Of a stretch of DNA of 64,000 nt, positions 1 to 9,697 are shown piece by piece. The notes beneath the pieces are model-generated. The model worked only from the letters and a program-made list of their open reading frames with translations, was not told where the DNA came from and did no database searches. The position numbers were made by a program, and so were the translations under genes. The stretch is taken from NCBI RefSeq assembly GCF_001408515.1, contig NZ_CYPR01000043.1, positions 1 to 64,000 on the forward strand, written 5' to 3'. The DNA is from Jannaschia seosinensis (GTDB taxonomy: Bacteria > Pseudomonadota > Alphaproteobacteria > Rhodobacterales > Rhodobacteraceae). How positions within the stretch are numbered: the first letter of the stretch is position 1; the number at the start of each line of letters is the position of its first letter.

Positions 1-167
1 TCAGAGCCAAGAGCTCGTTTTGGAGATTTGGCCCCGCTCCGCAGATCACCATATCGGCCCGCGGCTTCTGGAAGTGCCGCACATCGAGGCCTTAAAGAAG
101 TTCGCACTCGATCACACGTCAAAAGGGTCAAAAGCTACTTGCATCACGGGCGGCAACCAAAGAAGCC

Positions 168-554
168 GTCTGCCCGGCCCGCGCGACCGGCGCCGCGCTC
201 GTCATGCCCTACGCCAACACAGGTGCGATGAGCGACCACCTCGCCGAGATCGCCCGGCACGTTTCGCCCGGCGCGCACGCCATCCTCGTCGTTGACGGCG
301 CCGGCTGGCACAGCTCTAGGGAGCTCGTCGTGCCGGCGAACATCACCCTACTGACGCTTCCGCCCTACAGCCCCGAGCTGAACCCGGTTGAAAACATCTG
401 GCAATTTCTCCGCCAGAACCACCTCGCGAACCGCGTCTTCGAGAGCTACGACGCCATCGTCGGCGCCTGCTGCGAGGCGTGGAACGCGCTCATCGCAATC
501 CCGGAGCGGGTCGCCTCGATAACCTCCCGAGATTGGGCGAAGGTCAGCGGATGA
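168..554 (+). pseudogene. IS630-family transposase, C-terminal fragment
   Basis: This is the C-terminal part of an IS630/Tc1-mariner type DDE transposase. The frame reads coherently from VCPARATGAALVMPYANT through the second catalytic Asp region (ILVVDGAGWH) to the DDE-typical YSPELNPVENIWQFLR, which carries the final catalytic Glu, and ends at a TGA. The first in-frame ATG is at 204, but similarity to the family already starts near 168, upstream of any start. The N-terminal helix-turn-helix half and first catalytic Asp are absent; bases 1-165 do not read as transposase in any frame. The copy is therefore truncated and presumably inactive. Recognition is from family knowledge of motif spacing, and I am fairly sure of the family. 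Confidence 0.8.
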
Positions 555-557
555 TGC

Positions 558-860
558 CGTCGGTATAAGCCATCCAAAAGTTTGATCCATCGCTCTCGCG
601 TTGCCGGTGCGGCAGGCCTTAAATTGAGTCGCTTATAATCTGTCAGGAGCGGAGGCAAATATGCGTCGTCGGCTTGGATGTTCCGCAACGGGAACGCTCG
701 GTGCTCGTCGAAATTGAGATTGTGATACCAGCGGAGAAGCGAGTTAGTGCCGAGACGAGATTCGACTCCGGAAGACGCTTTGGCCGGAATGATTGACGGC
801 CGATCCTTTGGGGACCGGCCGTCAATGCTGCTTGGAGCTCCATCACCCGCAATATGTAAA
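558..860 (-). other. Eroded open frame of unknown origin, truncated next to the IS630 remnant
   Basis: On the minus strand one frame stays open for about 100 codons through this stretch. Its amino-acid makeup looks protein-like (for example LLRWYHNLNFDEH and DDAYLPPLLTDYKRL). It has no convincing start, and its 3' end runs into the antisense of the IS630 fragment. I do not recognise the family. It may be the tail of a gene interrupted by the insertion sequence, or chance. No ribosome binding site was found. The remainder of 555-897 holds only the stem-loop listed separately. Confidence 0.25.
792..826. repeat. Perfect 11-bp inverted repeat (stem-loop)
   Basis: The arms attgacggccg (792-802) and cggccgtcaat (816-826) are exact reverse complements around a 13-base loop, whose inner tcc/gga can pair further. 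No T-run follows on either side, so a classical Rho-independent terminator is not supported. It could be a terminator-like structure downstream of the leftward 898-1212 gene, or the remnant of an insertion-sequence end. Confidence 0.5.
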
Positions 861-897
861 CAGCGAGGTGAAACTGCGCTGACGCCGGGCGACCGCC

Positions 898-1212
898 TTA
901 CTCGTCCGGCAGCGCGTCGATGATGTCGCCGTCGCGTCCGCCGCCGCGGGTCGTGGCGGGGCCTTCCGATTCGGGGGCGACGGTAATCGGGGCCTGAGGG
1001 TCGATCTCGTCCGTCTCAACGCCTTCGGGCAGGACTTGGTTGATGTCGGGGCTCGGCACGCGGTCCGGCTCGGACACCTCCTCCGGCGTGGCCACGTAGA
1101 AGATCATGGACACCAGCAGGACAAGCGCGAGAAGCACGCCGGCGGCAATACCGATGAGCGGCCCGTAATGGCGCTTTTCCTGCTTCTCAAGGTCGGTCTG
1201 GGGGGCGCTCAT
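898..1212 (-). CDS. Small single-span membrane protein, hypothetical
   Basis: A 104-residue protein with a polar N-terminus, one hydrophobic helix at about residues 19-41 (IGIAAGVLLALVLLVSMIF) and a long acidic, Pro/Asp/Glu-rich tail probably facing the periplasm. The start is well supported: a strong Shine-Dalgarno (aggaggt on the minus strand, near 1219-1225) sits just upstream of the ATG. The gene lies downstream of tyrS in the same direction with a gap of about 70 bp, so it may be co-transcribed. I recognise no domain. Similar short anchored proteins of unknown function are common in Rhodobacteraceae, and no role can be assigned. Confidence 0.65.
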   Translation of the reverse strand: MSAPQTDLEKQEKRHYGPLIGIAAGVLLALVLLVSMIFYVATPEEVSEPDRVPSPDINQVLPEGVETDEIDPQAPITVAPESEGPATTRGGGRDGDIIDALPDE

Positions 1213-1285
1213 GGCGGAACCTCCTAATGATGATTTCGGTTGTGCTTAACATGAAAACGCAAGGCGGGACGGCGATGTTCCGGTC

Positions 1286-2557
1286 CTAGTCCTGCGACAG
1301 CTTGACCAAGGCATGCCGCTTGCGCCCGGCCGAAAGCTTGAGCGGCACGGCCAGCGCGCCGGCGTCGAGAACCTGACCCGGATCCTCCAGCGGCTGGTCG
1401 TTCAGGCGTGCGCCACCTTCCGCGATGAGGCGCTTGGCCTCCTTGCCGGATTTGGCGAGGCCGGTGCGGACCAGAAGCTGGACTACGGAAATGCCGCCGA
1501 CGATCTCCTCGTCGGTGAGCGTCACCGTCGGCAGGTCGGCTCCCGCGCCGCCACGCTCGAACGTCTCGCGGGCGGTGGCCTCGGCGGCTGCGGCGGCGTC
1601 GGAACCGTGCAGAAGCGTCGTGACCTCGTTGGCGAGCCGGACCTTCGCATCGTTGATCTCGGCCCCTTGCAGCGCGCCGAGCCGGTCGCATTCCTCCACG
1701 GGAAGCTCGGTGTAGAGCTTCAGGAACCGGCCGACATCGGCATCGTTCGTGTTCCGCCAGAACTGCCAGAACTCGTAGGGCGACAGCAGGTCCACGCTGA
1801 GCCAGATGGCGCCTTGCTGCGACTTGCCCATCTTGCGGCCGTCCGACGTCGTCAGAAGCGGCGAGGTCAGGCCGAAGACCTGATCGTCGAGGATGCGGCG
1901 CGTCAGGTCGATGCCGTTGACGATGTTGCCCCATTGATCCGACCCGCCCATCTGCAGAAGGCAGCCGTGCCGGCGGTGCAGCTCCAGAAAATCGTAGGCC
2001 TGCAGGATCATGTAGTTGAATTCGAGGAAGGACAGCGACTGCTCCCGGTCGAGCCGGGACTTCACGCTCTCGAAGGCGAGCATCCGGTTGACGGAGAAGT
2101 GCCGGCCCACATCGCGCAGGAATTCGAGGTAATTGAGCCCATCGAGCCATTCGGCGTTGTTGACCAGAATCGCGTCGGAGGCGCCGTCGCCGAAGGTCAC
2201 GTAGCTGGTGAACACCTCCCGGATCCCGGCGATGTTGGCGTCGATCTGACTGGACGTCAGAAGCGGGCGTTCCTCGGCGCGAAAGGACGGATCGCCCACC
2301 TTCGTCGTGCCGCCGCCCATCAGGACGATCGGCTTGCCGCCTGTCTTCTGCAGCCAGCGCAGCATCATGATCTGGATGAGCGATCCGACATGCAGCGACG
2401 CGGCCGTGGCGTCGAATCCGATATAGCCCGGAACGTTTCCCGCCATCAGCGCCTCGTCGAGACCCTGATAATCGGTGCAGTCGGCGAGAAAGCCGCGCTC
2501 CATCATCACGGTGAGGAAATCCGATTTGGGGTGGTAGGTCATGGCGTGCCGGTCCAT
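1286..2557 (-). CDS. tyrS: Tyrosyl-tRNA synthetase
   Basis: Class I aminoacyl-tRNA synthetase that activates tyrosine and charges tRNA-Tyr in the cytoplasm. The 423 residues match the usual bacterial TyrS length. The HIGH signature appears as HVGS (about residues 56-59) and the KMSKS loop as KMGKS (about 242-246). The tyrosine-pocket segment [13 protein letters not shown] (203-215) is present, and the C-terminal part has the S4-like RNA-binding segment ([20 protein letters not shown]). The start may instead be the second Met (2542); neither has a strong Shine-Dalgarno. It is transcribed divergently from anmK across a gap of about 48 bp, which must hold both promoters. Confidence 0.96.
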   Translation of the reverse strand: MDRHAMTYHPKSDFLTVMMERGFLADCTDYQGLDEALMAGNVPGYIGFDATAASLHVGSLIQIMMLRWLQKTGGKPIVLMGGGTTKVGDPSFRAEERPLLTSSQIDANIAGIREVFTSYVTFGDGASDAILVNNAEWLDGLNYLEFLRDVGRHFSVNRMLAFESVKSRLDREQSLSFLEFNYMILQAYDFLELHRRHGCLLQMGGSDQWGNIVNGIDLTRRILDDQVFGLTSPLLTTSDGRKMGKSQQGAIWLSVDLLSPYEFWQFWRNTNDADVGRFLKLYTELPVEECDRLGALQGAEINDAKVRLANEVTTLLHGSDAAAAAEATARETFERGGAGADLPTVTLTDEEIVGGISVVQLLVRTGLAKSGKEAKRLIAEGGARLNDQPLEDPGQVLDAGALAVPLKLSAGRKRHALVKLSQD

Positions 2558-2605
2558 TTCTGACGGTGCCCTGCCTTAGCGCGTGGGCGCGGGAAGGGGA
2601 AGCCG

Positions 2606-3754
2606 ATGGAGCAGATACGTGCGCTCGGGGCGATGTCGGGCACGTCGATGGACGGTGTGGACGCCGCCGAGATCCTGACGGACGGCGAAACCATCGGCGG
2701 CTTCGGCGAGACCGGCTATCTGGAATATTCCGCTGAGGAGCGGGCGGCGATCCGGGCGGCGCTTGGGCGGTGGCCCGGTGAGGATGGCGTGGATCGTGCG
2801 GCGCAGGCCGTCGCGGACGTGCATGCGCGCCTGCTGAGCCGGTTCGAAAGTGCGCAGGTGGTGGGATTTCACGGGCAGACGCTGGCCCATGATCCACGCG
2901 GGCGCGGCACCCATCAGGCCGGCGACGGCGCCGCGCTGGCGGAGCGTCTGGGCGTTCCGGTCGTGTGGGATTTTCGCACCGCCGATGTGCGGCTCGGCGG
3001 GGAGGGGGCGCCCTTGGCTCCGGCCTTTCACCATGCCTGCGCGCGCCATGCCGGCCTGACGGCGCCGGTCGCGTTCCTCAATCTCGGCGGTGTGGGCAAT
3101 TTGACATGGCTCGACCCGATGCGGCCGATGGAGGCCGAGGGCGCGCTTCTCGCGTTCGATACCGGCCCCGCCAACGCGCCGATCGACGACCTGTGCATGG
3201 ATTGGCTGGGCACGCCCTTCGACCGGGACGGCGCCTTGGCGCGGGAGGGAACGGCGCAAACGGACCTCGTCGAGACGTTCCTGCGCCATCCGTTCTTTGC
3301 GCGGATGCCGCCCAAATCGCTCGACCGGGATGCGTTCCGGCAGGCGGGGGCCCAGATCGACGCCCTGATGCCCAGCCATGCCGCCGCGACCTGGGTCGCC
3401 GTGATCGCGGAGACGGTCCGCGTGGCCCTGACGCTGTGCCCCGCGGCGCCGGCGCGCCTGCTGGTCACCGGGGGCGGTCGGCGCAATCCGGCGATTATGG
3501 CGGCCTTGGCCGCGCTGCCGGTGGCGGTGGATCCGGTGGAGGAGATCGGCCTCGACGGCGACATGCTCGAGGCGCAGGCCTTCGCCTTTCTCGCGGTGCG
3601 CGTGTTGCGCGGGCTGCCGACATCCTTCCCCGGCACCACGGGCGTCGCGGCCGCCGTCGGTGGAGGGCGCGTTTCGCGGCCCGATGGCGTGGTGGACTCG
3701 CTGCCGTCGAGTGCTAGACACACCCACACAAGGCGACTGACCAGAAGCCGATAG
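2606..3754 (+). CDS. anmK: Anhydro-N-acetylmuramic acid kinase
   Basis: AnmK phosphorylates and opens 1,6-anhydro-MurNAc to MurNAc-6-phosphate, a step in cell-wall muropeptide recycling in the cytoplasm. The N-terminal [12 protein letters not shown] (about 8-19) is the family signature. The actin-like ATPase fold continues with [22 protein letters not shown] and VTGGGRRNP, and the C-terminus has the typical SFPGTTGV segment. The length of 382 is normal. A short Arg/His-rich tail after the conserved GGG is probably not functional. It is divergent from tyrS, and zwf begins 20 bp downstream. No etherase (murQ) is in the window. Divergent tyrS-anmK pairs recur in alphaproteobacteria, from family knowledge. 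Confidence 0.93.
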   Translation: MEQIRALGAMSGTSMDGVDAAEILTDGETIGGFGETGYLEYSAEERAAIRAALGRWPGEDGVDRAAQAVADVHARLLSRFESAQVVGFHGQTLAHDPRGRGTHQAGDGAALAERLGVPVVWDFRTADVRLGGEGAPLAPAFHHACARHAGLTAPVAFLNLGGVGNLTWLDPMRPMEAEGALLAFDTGPANAPIDDLCMDWLGTPFDRDGALAREGTAQTDLVETFLRHPFFARMPPKSLDRDAFRQAGAQIDALMPSHAAATWVAVIAETVRVALTLCPAAPARLLVTGGGRRNPAIMAALAALPVAVDPVEEIGLDGDMLEAQAFAFLAVRVLRGLPTSFPGTTGVAAAVGGGRVSRPDGVVDSLPSSARHTHTRRLTRSR

Positions 3755-3774
3755 CAACAACGACCGGAGCCTCC

Positions 3775-5229
3775 ATGGTCTCGCGCACGATCCCCGTCGA
3801 CCCCTTCGACCTCGTCCTGTTCGGCGCCACCGGCGATCTGGCGCGACGCAAGATCCTCCCCTCGCTCTACCGCCGGTTCCTTGCGGGACAGATGCCGGAG
3901 GAGGCGCGCGTCATCGGCGCGGCCCGCTCGGAACTGTCGGATGACGATTTCCGCGATCTGGTGCGTGAGGCGCTCAAGGAATTCGTCTCCGAAAAGGCCT
4001 TCGACGCCGACACGGTGGAGACGTTCGTCGAGCGGTGCAGCTATATCGCCGTGGATGCCAAGGATGACGCCTGCTGGCAGCAGCTGAAGTCGATGATTCG
4101 CGACGACGTCATCAAGGCATTCTACTTCTCCGTCGCGCCCTCGATCTTCGGCCCGCTGGCGGAGAGGCTGCGCGATCACGGGATCGCCTGCGAGAACAGC
4201 AGACTGATCGTCGAGAAGCCCTTCGGCACGGATCTCGAAACGGCGCGCAAGCTCAACGACAAGCTCGCCACCTCCTTCGGGGAGAGCCAGATTTACCGGA
4301 TCGACCATTTCCTCGGAAAGGAGACGGTGCAGAACCTGATGGCGGTGCGGTTCGCCAACGTCCTGTTCGAGCCGCTGTGGAACGAGCGCTTCATCGACCA
4401 CGTGCAGATCACTGTGGCCGAAACGGTCGGCGTCGGCGGCCGCGGCAGCTATTACGACACATCCGGCGCGATGCGGGACATGGTGCAGAACCACCTCATG
4501 CAGCTTTTGTGCCTGATCGCCATGGAGCCGCCCAACCAGTTCGAGGCCGACCGTCTTCGCGACGAAAAGCTCAAGGTGATCCGCGCGCTCGACCCCATTC
4601 CGCCCGAGGACATCGTGCGCGGGCAGTACAAGGCGAGCAAGGAGAATCCCTCCTATGCCGAGGATGCCGAAAACCCCGACAGCCTCACCGAGAGTTTCAT
4701 CGCGCTGAAGGTCGGCATCTCGAACTGGCGGTGGAAGCACACGCCGTTCTACCTGCGCACCGGCAAGCGGATGGCGCGGCGGATGAGCGAGATCGTCGTG
4801 CAGTTCAAGGAGACGCCGCACTCCATCTTCGACCGCGACGGCGCCAGCCGGGCCAACAGCCTTACGATCCGGTTGCAGCCCGACGAGGGGATGGACCTGT
4901 CCCTGACCATCAAGGAGCCGGGGCCGGGGGGGATGCGGCTGGTGAACATGCCGCTCGACATGTCCTTTGCCGACGCGCTGGGGCCGCGGGGCGGCGAGAT
5001 TCCGGATGCGTATGAGCGGCTCATCATGGACGTGATTCGCGGCGACCAGACGCTGTTCATGCGTGGCGACGAGGTCGAGGCAGCGTGGTCCTGGACCGAT
5101 CCGGTCATCGCCGGGTGGGAGGAGCGGGGCGACAAGCCGCATCCCTATTCCCAAGGCACCAGCGGGCCGGAGGCGGCGCTGATGCTGATGCATCGCGACG
5201 GACGCCGCTGGCGGGATCTGGAAACGTAG
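3775..5229 (+). CDS. zwf: Glucose-6-phosphate 1-dehydrogenase
   Basis: Oxidises glucose-6-phosphate to 6-phosphogluconolactone with NAD(P)+, feeding the Entner-Doudoroff and oxidative pentose phosphate routes. The dinucleotide-binding GATGDLARRK lies at about 17-26, the EKPFG loop at 147-151, and the active-site RIDHFLGKE at 175-183 with the catalytic His/Lys. The 484-residue length is standard. It begins 20 bp after anmK and is followed by pgl and pgi, the conserved upper-ED gene order of Rhodobacterales. A run of about 170 bp with no gene separates it from pgl, so an internal promoter there is possible. Confidence 0.97.
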   Translation: MVSRTIPVDPFDLVLFGATGDLARRKILPSLYRRFLAGQMPEEARVIGAARSELSDDDFRDLVREALKEFVSEKAFDADTVETFVERCSYIAVDAKDDACWQQLKSMIRDDVIKAFYFSVAPSIFGPLAERLRDHGIACENSRLIVEKPFGTDLETARKLNDKLATSFGESQIYRIDHFLGKETVQNLMAVRFANVLFEPLWNERFIDHVQITVAETVGVGGRGSYYDTSGAMRDMVQNHLMQLLCLIAMEPPNQFEADRLRDEKLKVIRALDPIPPEDIVRGQYKASKENPSYAEDAENPDSLTESFIALKVGISNWRWKHTPFYLRTGKRMARRMSEIVVQFKETPHSIFDRDGASRANSLTIRLQPDEGMDLSLTIKEPGPGGMRLVNMPLDMSFADALGPRGGEIPDAYERLIMDVIRGDQTLFMRGDEVEAAWSWTDPVIAGWEERGDKPHPYSQGTSGPEAALMLMHRDGRRWRDLET

Positions 5230-5398
5230 GCCTGCCCGTGCCCGCCGCGACGGATCGGAAGGATACGCGCGGCCGGGGAACCCAAGGCCGAACTCGCGGG
5301 TCTCGCTTCTGGAGCCCCGCCCGCGCGACGGTTGGGGCGGCGCAACAGACGGACACCGCCGCACCGTTTCGGCGGGGCATGGAGGATGAGGGAAAGTT

Positions 5399-6070
5399 AT
5401 GAACCTGATCGAATATTCTGACCGCGAGATGCTGGCGATGGGGCTGGCCGACCGGCTGGCGACGGTGCTCAAACTCGCCCTCGACGGTCATGACCGGGTC
5501 AGCTTCTGCGTCCCCGGCGGGACATCTCCGGGCGAGACGTTTTCGAACCTGTCGGGCGTCGATCTGGATTGGGATCGCGTGCACGTGTTCCTGAACGACG
5601 AGCGGTGGGTTCCCGAAGGCCATGAGCGGTCGAACACGACGCTGCTGAAGGACACGCTGCTGACCGACCGCGCGAGGCGCGCGATCTACGTGCCGATGGC
5701 CAACGATGCGGAGACGCCGGAGGCGGGAATTCCCGCGCTCGAGGCGGGGCTGAAGGAACAGCTTCCGATCAGCGTTCTGCTTCTGGGCATGGGCACCGAC
5801 GGGCACACGGCAAGTCTGTTTCCCGGCGGCGACAACCTTGCCGAAGCCATGGCCGAGGATGCGCCGATCCTGTTGCCAATGCGGACCGAGAGCCAGCTTG
5901 AGCCCCGGATCACGCTGACCCGCCGCGTTCTGGCCGATGCGATGGAGACGCATGTCCTCATCATGGGCGAGGAGAAGCGCGAAGTTCTGGAACGGGCGCG
6001 ACGCGCCGATCCGATGGATATGCCGATTGCGGCATTCCTGCGGGACGCGGACGTGCATTGGGCGCCTTGA
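5399..6070 (+). CDS. pgl: 6-phosphogluconolactonase
   Basis: Hydrolyses 6-phosphogluconolactone to 6-phosphogluconate, the step after Zwf. The 223-residue protein has the NagB/RpiA/Pgl fold signatures: the phosphate-binding CVPGGTSPG (about 37-45), the [16 protein letters not shown] segment (64-79) and [14 protein letters not shown] (130-143). A purine-rich gaggatgaggg lies upstream of the ATG. pgi starts 10 bp after its stop, so pgl and pgi are almost certainly co-transcribed. Confidence 0.95.
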   Translation: MNLIEYSDREMLAMGLADRLATVLKLALDGHDRVSFCVPGGTSPGETFSNLSGVDLDWDRVHVFLNDERWVPEGHERSNTTLLKDTLLTDRARRAIYVPMANDAETPEAGIPALEAGLKEQLPISVLLLGMGTDGHTASLFPGGDNLAEAMAEDAPILLPMRTESQLEPRITLTRRVLADAMETHVLIMGEEKREVLERARRADPMDMPIAAFLRDADVHWAP

Positions 6071-6080
6071 GGAGAGAGAT

Positions 6081-7670
6081 ATGAATGACGTCTGGACCCG
6101 TATCAAGGCCCTGAAGGCACACAAGGGACAGCGCATCGCGGACCTGTTGAACGACGAGGATCGCAATGCGCGGCTGGTGGTGGAGACGGGGCCGTTCCTG
6201 TTCGATGCGTCGAAGACCGCGATTGACGGGGCGGCTCTGGACGGGCTGCTGGATCTGGCCGCCGACGTCGCCGCCCGCCGCGATGCCATGTTCGAGGGCG
6301 GGCGGATCAACGAGACCGAGGGCCGCGCCGTTCTCCATACGGCATTACGCGCGCGCGGCACGTTGATGCTCGACGGCGAAGACATCATGACGGGCCTGAG
6401 CGAGACGCGCGACCGGATGCGCGCCTTTGCCGACGATGTCCGCTCGGGGGCCTTCAAGGGGCAGGGCGGGGCGATCACCGACGTCGTCAACATCGGCATC
6501 GGCGGCTCCGACCTCGGTCCCGCCATGGCCACGCGCGCGCTCGGCCCCTATCACGACGGCCCGCGCTGCCACTTCGTATCGAACGTGGACGGGGCGGATT
6601 GGGCCGATACCGCCAAGGGCCTGAACCCGGAAACGACGCTGGTGATCGTCGCCTCGAAGACCTTCACCACGATCGAGACGATGACCAACGCGCGCACCGC
6701 GTGGGACTGGATGGCGGGAACCGTCGACGATCCCGGCACGCAATTCGCCGCCGTCAGCTCCGCGCAGGAAAAGACCGCCGAATGGGGCATCGACGCGTCC
6801 CGCGTATTCGGATTCGAGGATTGGGTCGGCGGGCGCTACTCCATGTGGGGGCCGATAGGCCTGCCGATCATGCTGGCCATCGGGCCGGACGGGTTCGACG
6901 AATTTCTCGGCGGCGCGCGGGACATGGACGCGCATTTCTGCGACGCCCCGCTCGAGGGGAACATGCCGGTCCTGCTGGCGCTGGTGGGCATGTGGCATCA
7001 TCAGGTGCTGGGCTATCCGACGCGCGCCGTCCTGCCTTACGACGATCGCCTCGCGCGGTTGCCGGCCTACCTCCAGCAGCTGGAGATGGAGTCGAACGGC
7101 AAGGGCGTGTCGATGGCGGGCGAGCCGCTGGAAGGCCCCGCCGGTCCGGTCGTCTGGGGCGAGCCGGGCACGAACGGGCAGCATGCATTCTATCAGCTCA
7201 TCCACCAGGGCCGCACGCCGGTTCCGTGCGAGTTCATGGTGGCCGCCGAGGGTCATGAGCCGGAGCTGGATCACCATCACAAGCTGCTCATCGCCAATTG
7301 CCTCGCCCAGTCGGAGGCGCTTCTGAAGGGGCGCAGCCATGCCGAGGCGCGTGCGAACATCGCCAATCGTTTCAGCGGCGCGGAGCTGGAGCGTCAGGCG
7401 GCGCATCGGGTGTTCGAGGGCAACCGGCCATCGACGACCTTGATTTATCCCAAGCTGACGCCCGCCGCGCTCGGGGGCATGGTGGCCCTCTACGAGCATC
7501 GCGTCTTCGTCGAGGGCGCGATTCTCGGGATCAACAGCTTCGACCAATGGGGCGTCGAGTTGGGCAAGGAACTCGCCACCTCGCTTGGCCCGCTGGTGGA
7601 GGGGGGCGACGCATTTGCCAAGGACACGTCGACCCGTCGTCTGCTGGAGCGGCTTGCATCGTGGCGGTGA
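6081..7670 (+). CDS. pgi: Glucose-6-phosphate isomerase
   Basis: Interconverts glucose-6-phosphate and fructose-6-phosphate; with zwf/pgl it lets fructose-phosphate cycle back into the ED route. The chosen start (MNDVWTRIK) has a good Shine-Dalgarno, ggagagag at 6071-6078, and begins 10 bp after pgl. The same frame is open further upstream, but that part is antisense-like composition inside pgl. The roughly 529-residue protein carries [21 protein letters not shown], the Pgi signature [14 protein letters not shown], and the C-terminal GVELGKELA helix. Length and motifs are canonical. Confidence 0.96.
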   Translation: MNDVWTRIKALKAHKGQRIADLLNDEDRNARLVVETGPFLFDASKTAIDGAALDGLLDLAADVAARRDAMFEGGRINETEGRAVLHTALRARGTLMLDGEDIMTGLSETRDRMRAFADDVRSGAFKGQGGAITDVVNIGIGGSDLGPAMATRALGPYHDGPRCHFVSNVDGADWADTAKGLNPETTLVIVASKTFTTIETMTNARTAWDWMAGTVDDPGTQFAAVSSAQEKTAEWGIDASRVFGFEDWVGGRYSMWGPIGLPIMLAIGPDGFDEFLGGARDMDAHFCDAPLEGNMPVLLALVGMWHHQVLGYPTRAVLPYDDRLARLPAYLQQLEMESNGKGVSMAGEPLEGPAGPVVWGEPGTNGQHAFYQLIHQGRTPVPCEFMVAAEGHEPELDHHHKLLIANCLAQSEALLKGRSHAEARANIANRFSGAELERQAAHRVFEGNRPSTTLIYPKLTPAALGGMVALYEHRVFVEGAILGINSFDQWGVELGKELATSLGPLVEGGDAFAKDTSTRRLLERLASWR

Positions 7671-7783
7671 CGTCCGGCCGCCGACCTGACGGCGGTTCGG
7701 CGTGGCCCGTGTTCAGGCTCTCCTGACACATTCCGGGGCGTCGATGCGCCCGGGGATGCGCGCATGTCGCGACCGCGGGACGT

Positions 7784-8272
7784 TCATCCCGCGCGGGTCG
7801 CGCCGTCGCGTTCGGTGAAGCTTGTCTGCCAAGTCTCTGGTAAGGCACGCTTTGTTTTGTAATCCGGCTCCATCAGCACAAGCACGGCCTCCGACGTGGC
7901 GCAGAGGAGGCCGTCGCGCCAGACGGTATATTCCATCGTGAAGGACGTGTTGCGATAGGCCTTGGTCCGCCCGGCGACAACATAAACGTCCTCGAGGTGG
8001 AGAGGCCGATGGTAATCGACCGACACCCCCTTGAGCACGAGGCCGGGGCGCGCCGTCTCGGAGGCGTAATCGCCCAGCCCGTAGGCGCGCAGATAGGAAA
8101 GGCGAAACGTCTCGAACCACGACAGGTAGCGGGTGTTGTTGACGTGATCGAGCACGTCGATCTCCTGAAACCGGACCCGGTCGGCATAACCGAAGGAGAA
8201 CGGCTCCGGCACGCCCGCTCCACGCAACGCATCAAGGTCGAGCGGAACGAGAAACGGCAGACCGGAATTCAT
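7784..8272 (-). CDS. Acyl-CoA thioesterase, 4HBT hotdog fold
   Basis: A 162-residue hotdog-fold protein of the 4-hydroxybenzoyl-CoA thioesterase/YbgC class, expected to hydrolyse an acyl-CoA or acyl-ACP thioester in the cytoplasm. The diagnostic motif is FQEIDVLDHVNNTRYLSWFE (about 35-54), with the catalytic Asp followed by H-V-N-N. The substrate cannot be told from sequence. Its start overlaps the stop of the short upstream ORF by 4 bp (ATGA), suggesting translational coupling. It converges with pgi across about 110 bp that contain no convincing terminator. Confidence 0.85.
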   Translation of the reverse strand: MNSGLPFLVPLDLDALRGAGVPEPFSFGYADRVRFQEIDVLDHVNNTRYLSWFETFRLSYLRAYGLGDYASETARPGLVLKGVSVDYHRPLHLEDVYVVAGRTKAYRNTSFTMEYTVWRDGLLCATSEAVLVLMEPDYKTKRALPETWQTSFTERDGATRAG

Positions 8273-8412
8273 TGGATATCCTTGTTCTTCAGGTGCTTGC
8301 CGATCGTGCTAAGACCGGTTCGCTGCGTGATGATGTCGGTTAAGGGCGGGACGATCCGATTGCCCGCGACGCCGAATGCTGCGCGTGGAAACGTAACAGG
8401 GCGGAGAAACAT
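8269..8412 (-). CDS. Possible 47-residue protein upstream of the thioesterase
   Basis: A short frame reading MFLRPVTFPRAAFGVAG and ending KHLKNKDIQ, with its TGA overlapping the ATG of the thioesterase by 4 bp. An aggt lies about 9 bases before the selected ATG; alternative starts are at 8418 and 8451. The frame lies between the 3' end of tRNA-Gly (8452) and the thioesterase. The coupling overlap and protein-like composition (PPLTDIITQRTGLSTIGKHL) are the only support. I do not recognise a family. Confidence 0.4.
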   Translation of the reverse strand: MFLRPVTFPRAAFGVAGNRIVPPLTDIITQRTGLSTIGKHLKNKDIQ

Positions 8413-8451
8413 CAGCATCGACCTGTCGAGTTTGCCGGATCGGAGAAGCAC

Positions 8452-8525
8452 TGGAGCGGGTAACGGGAATCGAACCCGTAACTTAAGCTTGGGAAGCTCG
8501 CGTGATACCTTTTCACCATACCCGC
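8452..8525 (-). tRNA. tRNA-Gly (anticodon CCC)
   Basis: Read on the minus strand, the 74-nt gene folds as a full cloverleaf. The acceptor GCGGGTA pairs perfectly with TACCCGC; the D stem is GTGA/TCAC, the anticodon loop TTCCCAA gives CCC, the T stem is ACGGG/CCCGT with loop TTCGATT, and CCA is encoded. The anticodon stem has one C-A mismatch at its outer pair. The 267 bp upstream of it (8526-8792) hold no gene. Confidence 0.95.
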
Positions 8526-8792
8526 ATCAGTTCGGGCGAGATGCCACAGGCTTGCGGCGATCTCAAGGCCGAACCGGCGGCCGGAGGCGAACCGATCCTG
8601 CGGACAGGATTTCCGTCCGGGGCGCGAGGTACTTCTGGACCTTAAACCAATAGTCGATCCGCACGTCGCTGCGTGAGCCATTCGGCGAGAGTTTCCGTGA
8701 GGCCAGCCTCTTCGCCCAAAAGTTGAGGAAACGCATCCGCGGCTGAATTTCAGCGACAAGAGGTCAGGAGGCGAAGGAAGCCTGTCCTTGTA

Positions 8793-9686
8793 TCAATCAG
8801 CTTCGCTTGAGAAACGGTCGGCAAAGAAGTCCACCATCTCGGGGACCATCGCGTCGCCTCGCCCGGCCTCGACAGCCGTGGACAGCGCCATCAGCGCACA
8901 GATCGACATGATCGAGTCCGCCTCAAGTTCATCCGCCATCATCTTGTAATAGCTTACATCCTTGCGGGCATTGGCGACGGAGAAGGCGAGATCGACCTGA
9001 CCCTCCTTCGCGTAGTTGGCGATGAAATCCATCATCCCCGAATGCAGCGGCCCCGCAGCCATCACCGCATGCAGCTTGTCGCGCGCCACGCCCGCCCGGT
9101 CGGCCATGGCGAACGCCTCCGCCATCGCATTGGCGGTCGTCATCGCGAAGAAGTTGTTGATGAGCTTGATCGTGTGCCCGCTGCCCAGCTCGCCGAGGTG
9201 AAACACGTTCTCCCCCAGATCGTCCAGAAGCGGACGCACCCGGTCAAACGCCGCGCGGTCGCCTGCCGCCATGATATTCAGCTTCCCCTCGCGTGCGTGG
9301 CTGGGCGTGCGGCCGAGCGGCGCGTCGAGATAGGTGCCGCCCGCGGCCTCGACATCCGCGCCTAACGCCTTGGTCGAGCCGGGCAGAGAGGTGCCGAAAT
9401 CGATGACCACCGCATCGGGGCGCAGGCCTTCGATCACGCCACCATCGCCCCGCATGCGCGCCTCGACGTGATCCGACGTGCCCATGCAGAGCATCACCAC
9501 GTCACAGGCTTCGGCGACCTCCCTCGCCGAGCCGGCCTCCGTCGCACCCCGCGCGATGGAGGCGTCGAGGCCCGTCCGGTTGCGATTGCCCAGAACCATC
9601 AGCGTGTGCCCGCAATCGAGAAGCCGCTGTGCCATGGCGGAGCCCATGAGGCCCAGGCCGATGAAGCCGATCTTCGCGTCGGGCAT
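8793..9686 (-). CDS. Beta-hydroxyacid dehydrogenase family, NAD(P)-dependent
   Basis: A 297-residue member of the 6-phosphogluconate/3-hydroxyisobutyrate dehydrogenase superfamily. The N-terminal Rossmann motif GFIGLGLMGSAMAQ and the catalytic-lysine segment GSGHTIKLINNF are present, followed by the all-helical C-terminal domain (DVSYYKMMADEL). Members reduce tartronate semialdehyde or oxidise 3-hydroxyisobutyrate or similar acids; this one probably handles a C3-C4 product of the neighbouring sugar-acid genes, which is inference. It is followed 11 bp downstream in transcription order by nothing coding, and preceded 11 bp upstream by the AroE-like gene, so the two form an operon. Confidence 0.85.
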   Translation of the reverse strand: MPDAKIGFIGLGLMGSAMAQRLLDCGHTLMVLGNRNRTGLDASIARGATEAGSAREVAEACDVVMLCMGTSDHVEARMRGDGGVIEGLRPDAVVIDFGTSLPGSTKALGADVEAAGGTYLDAPLGRTPSHAREGKLNIMAAGDRAAFDRVRPLLDDLGENVFHLGELGSGHTIKLINNFFAMTTANAMAEAFAMADRAGVARDKLHAVMAAGPLHSGMMDFIANYAKEGQVDLAFSVANARKDVSYYKMMADELEADSIMSICALMALSTAVEAGRGDAMVPEMVDFFADRFSSEAD

Positions 9687-9697
9687 GATGTGTCCTC

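Noticed and set aside
792-826. Rho-independent terminator
   Set aside because: Good stem but no T-run on either strand; kept only as an inverted repeat.
1313-2563. Long rightward open frame (416 codons) opposite tyrS
   Set aside because: Exact antisense of a clear tyrosyl-tRNA synthetase; Arg/Val/Gly-rich composition typical of a shadow frame.
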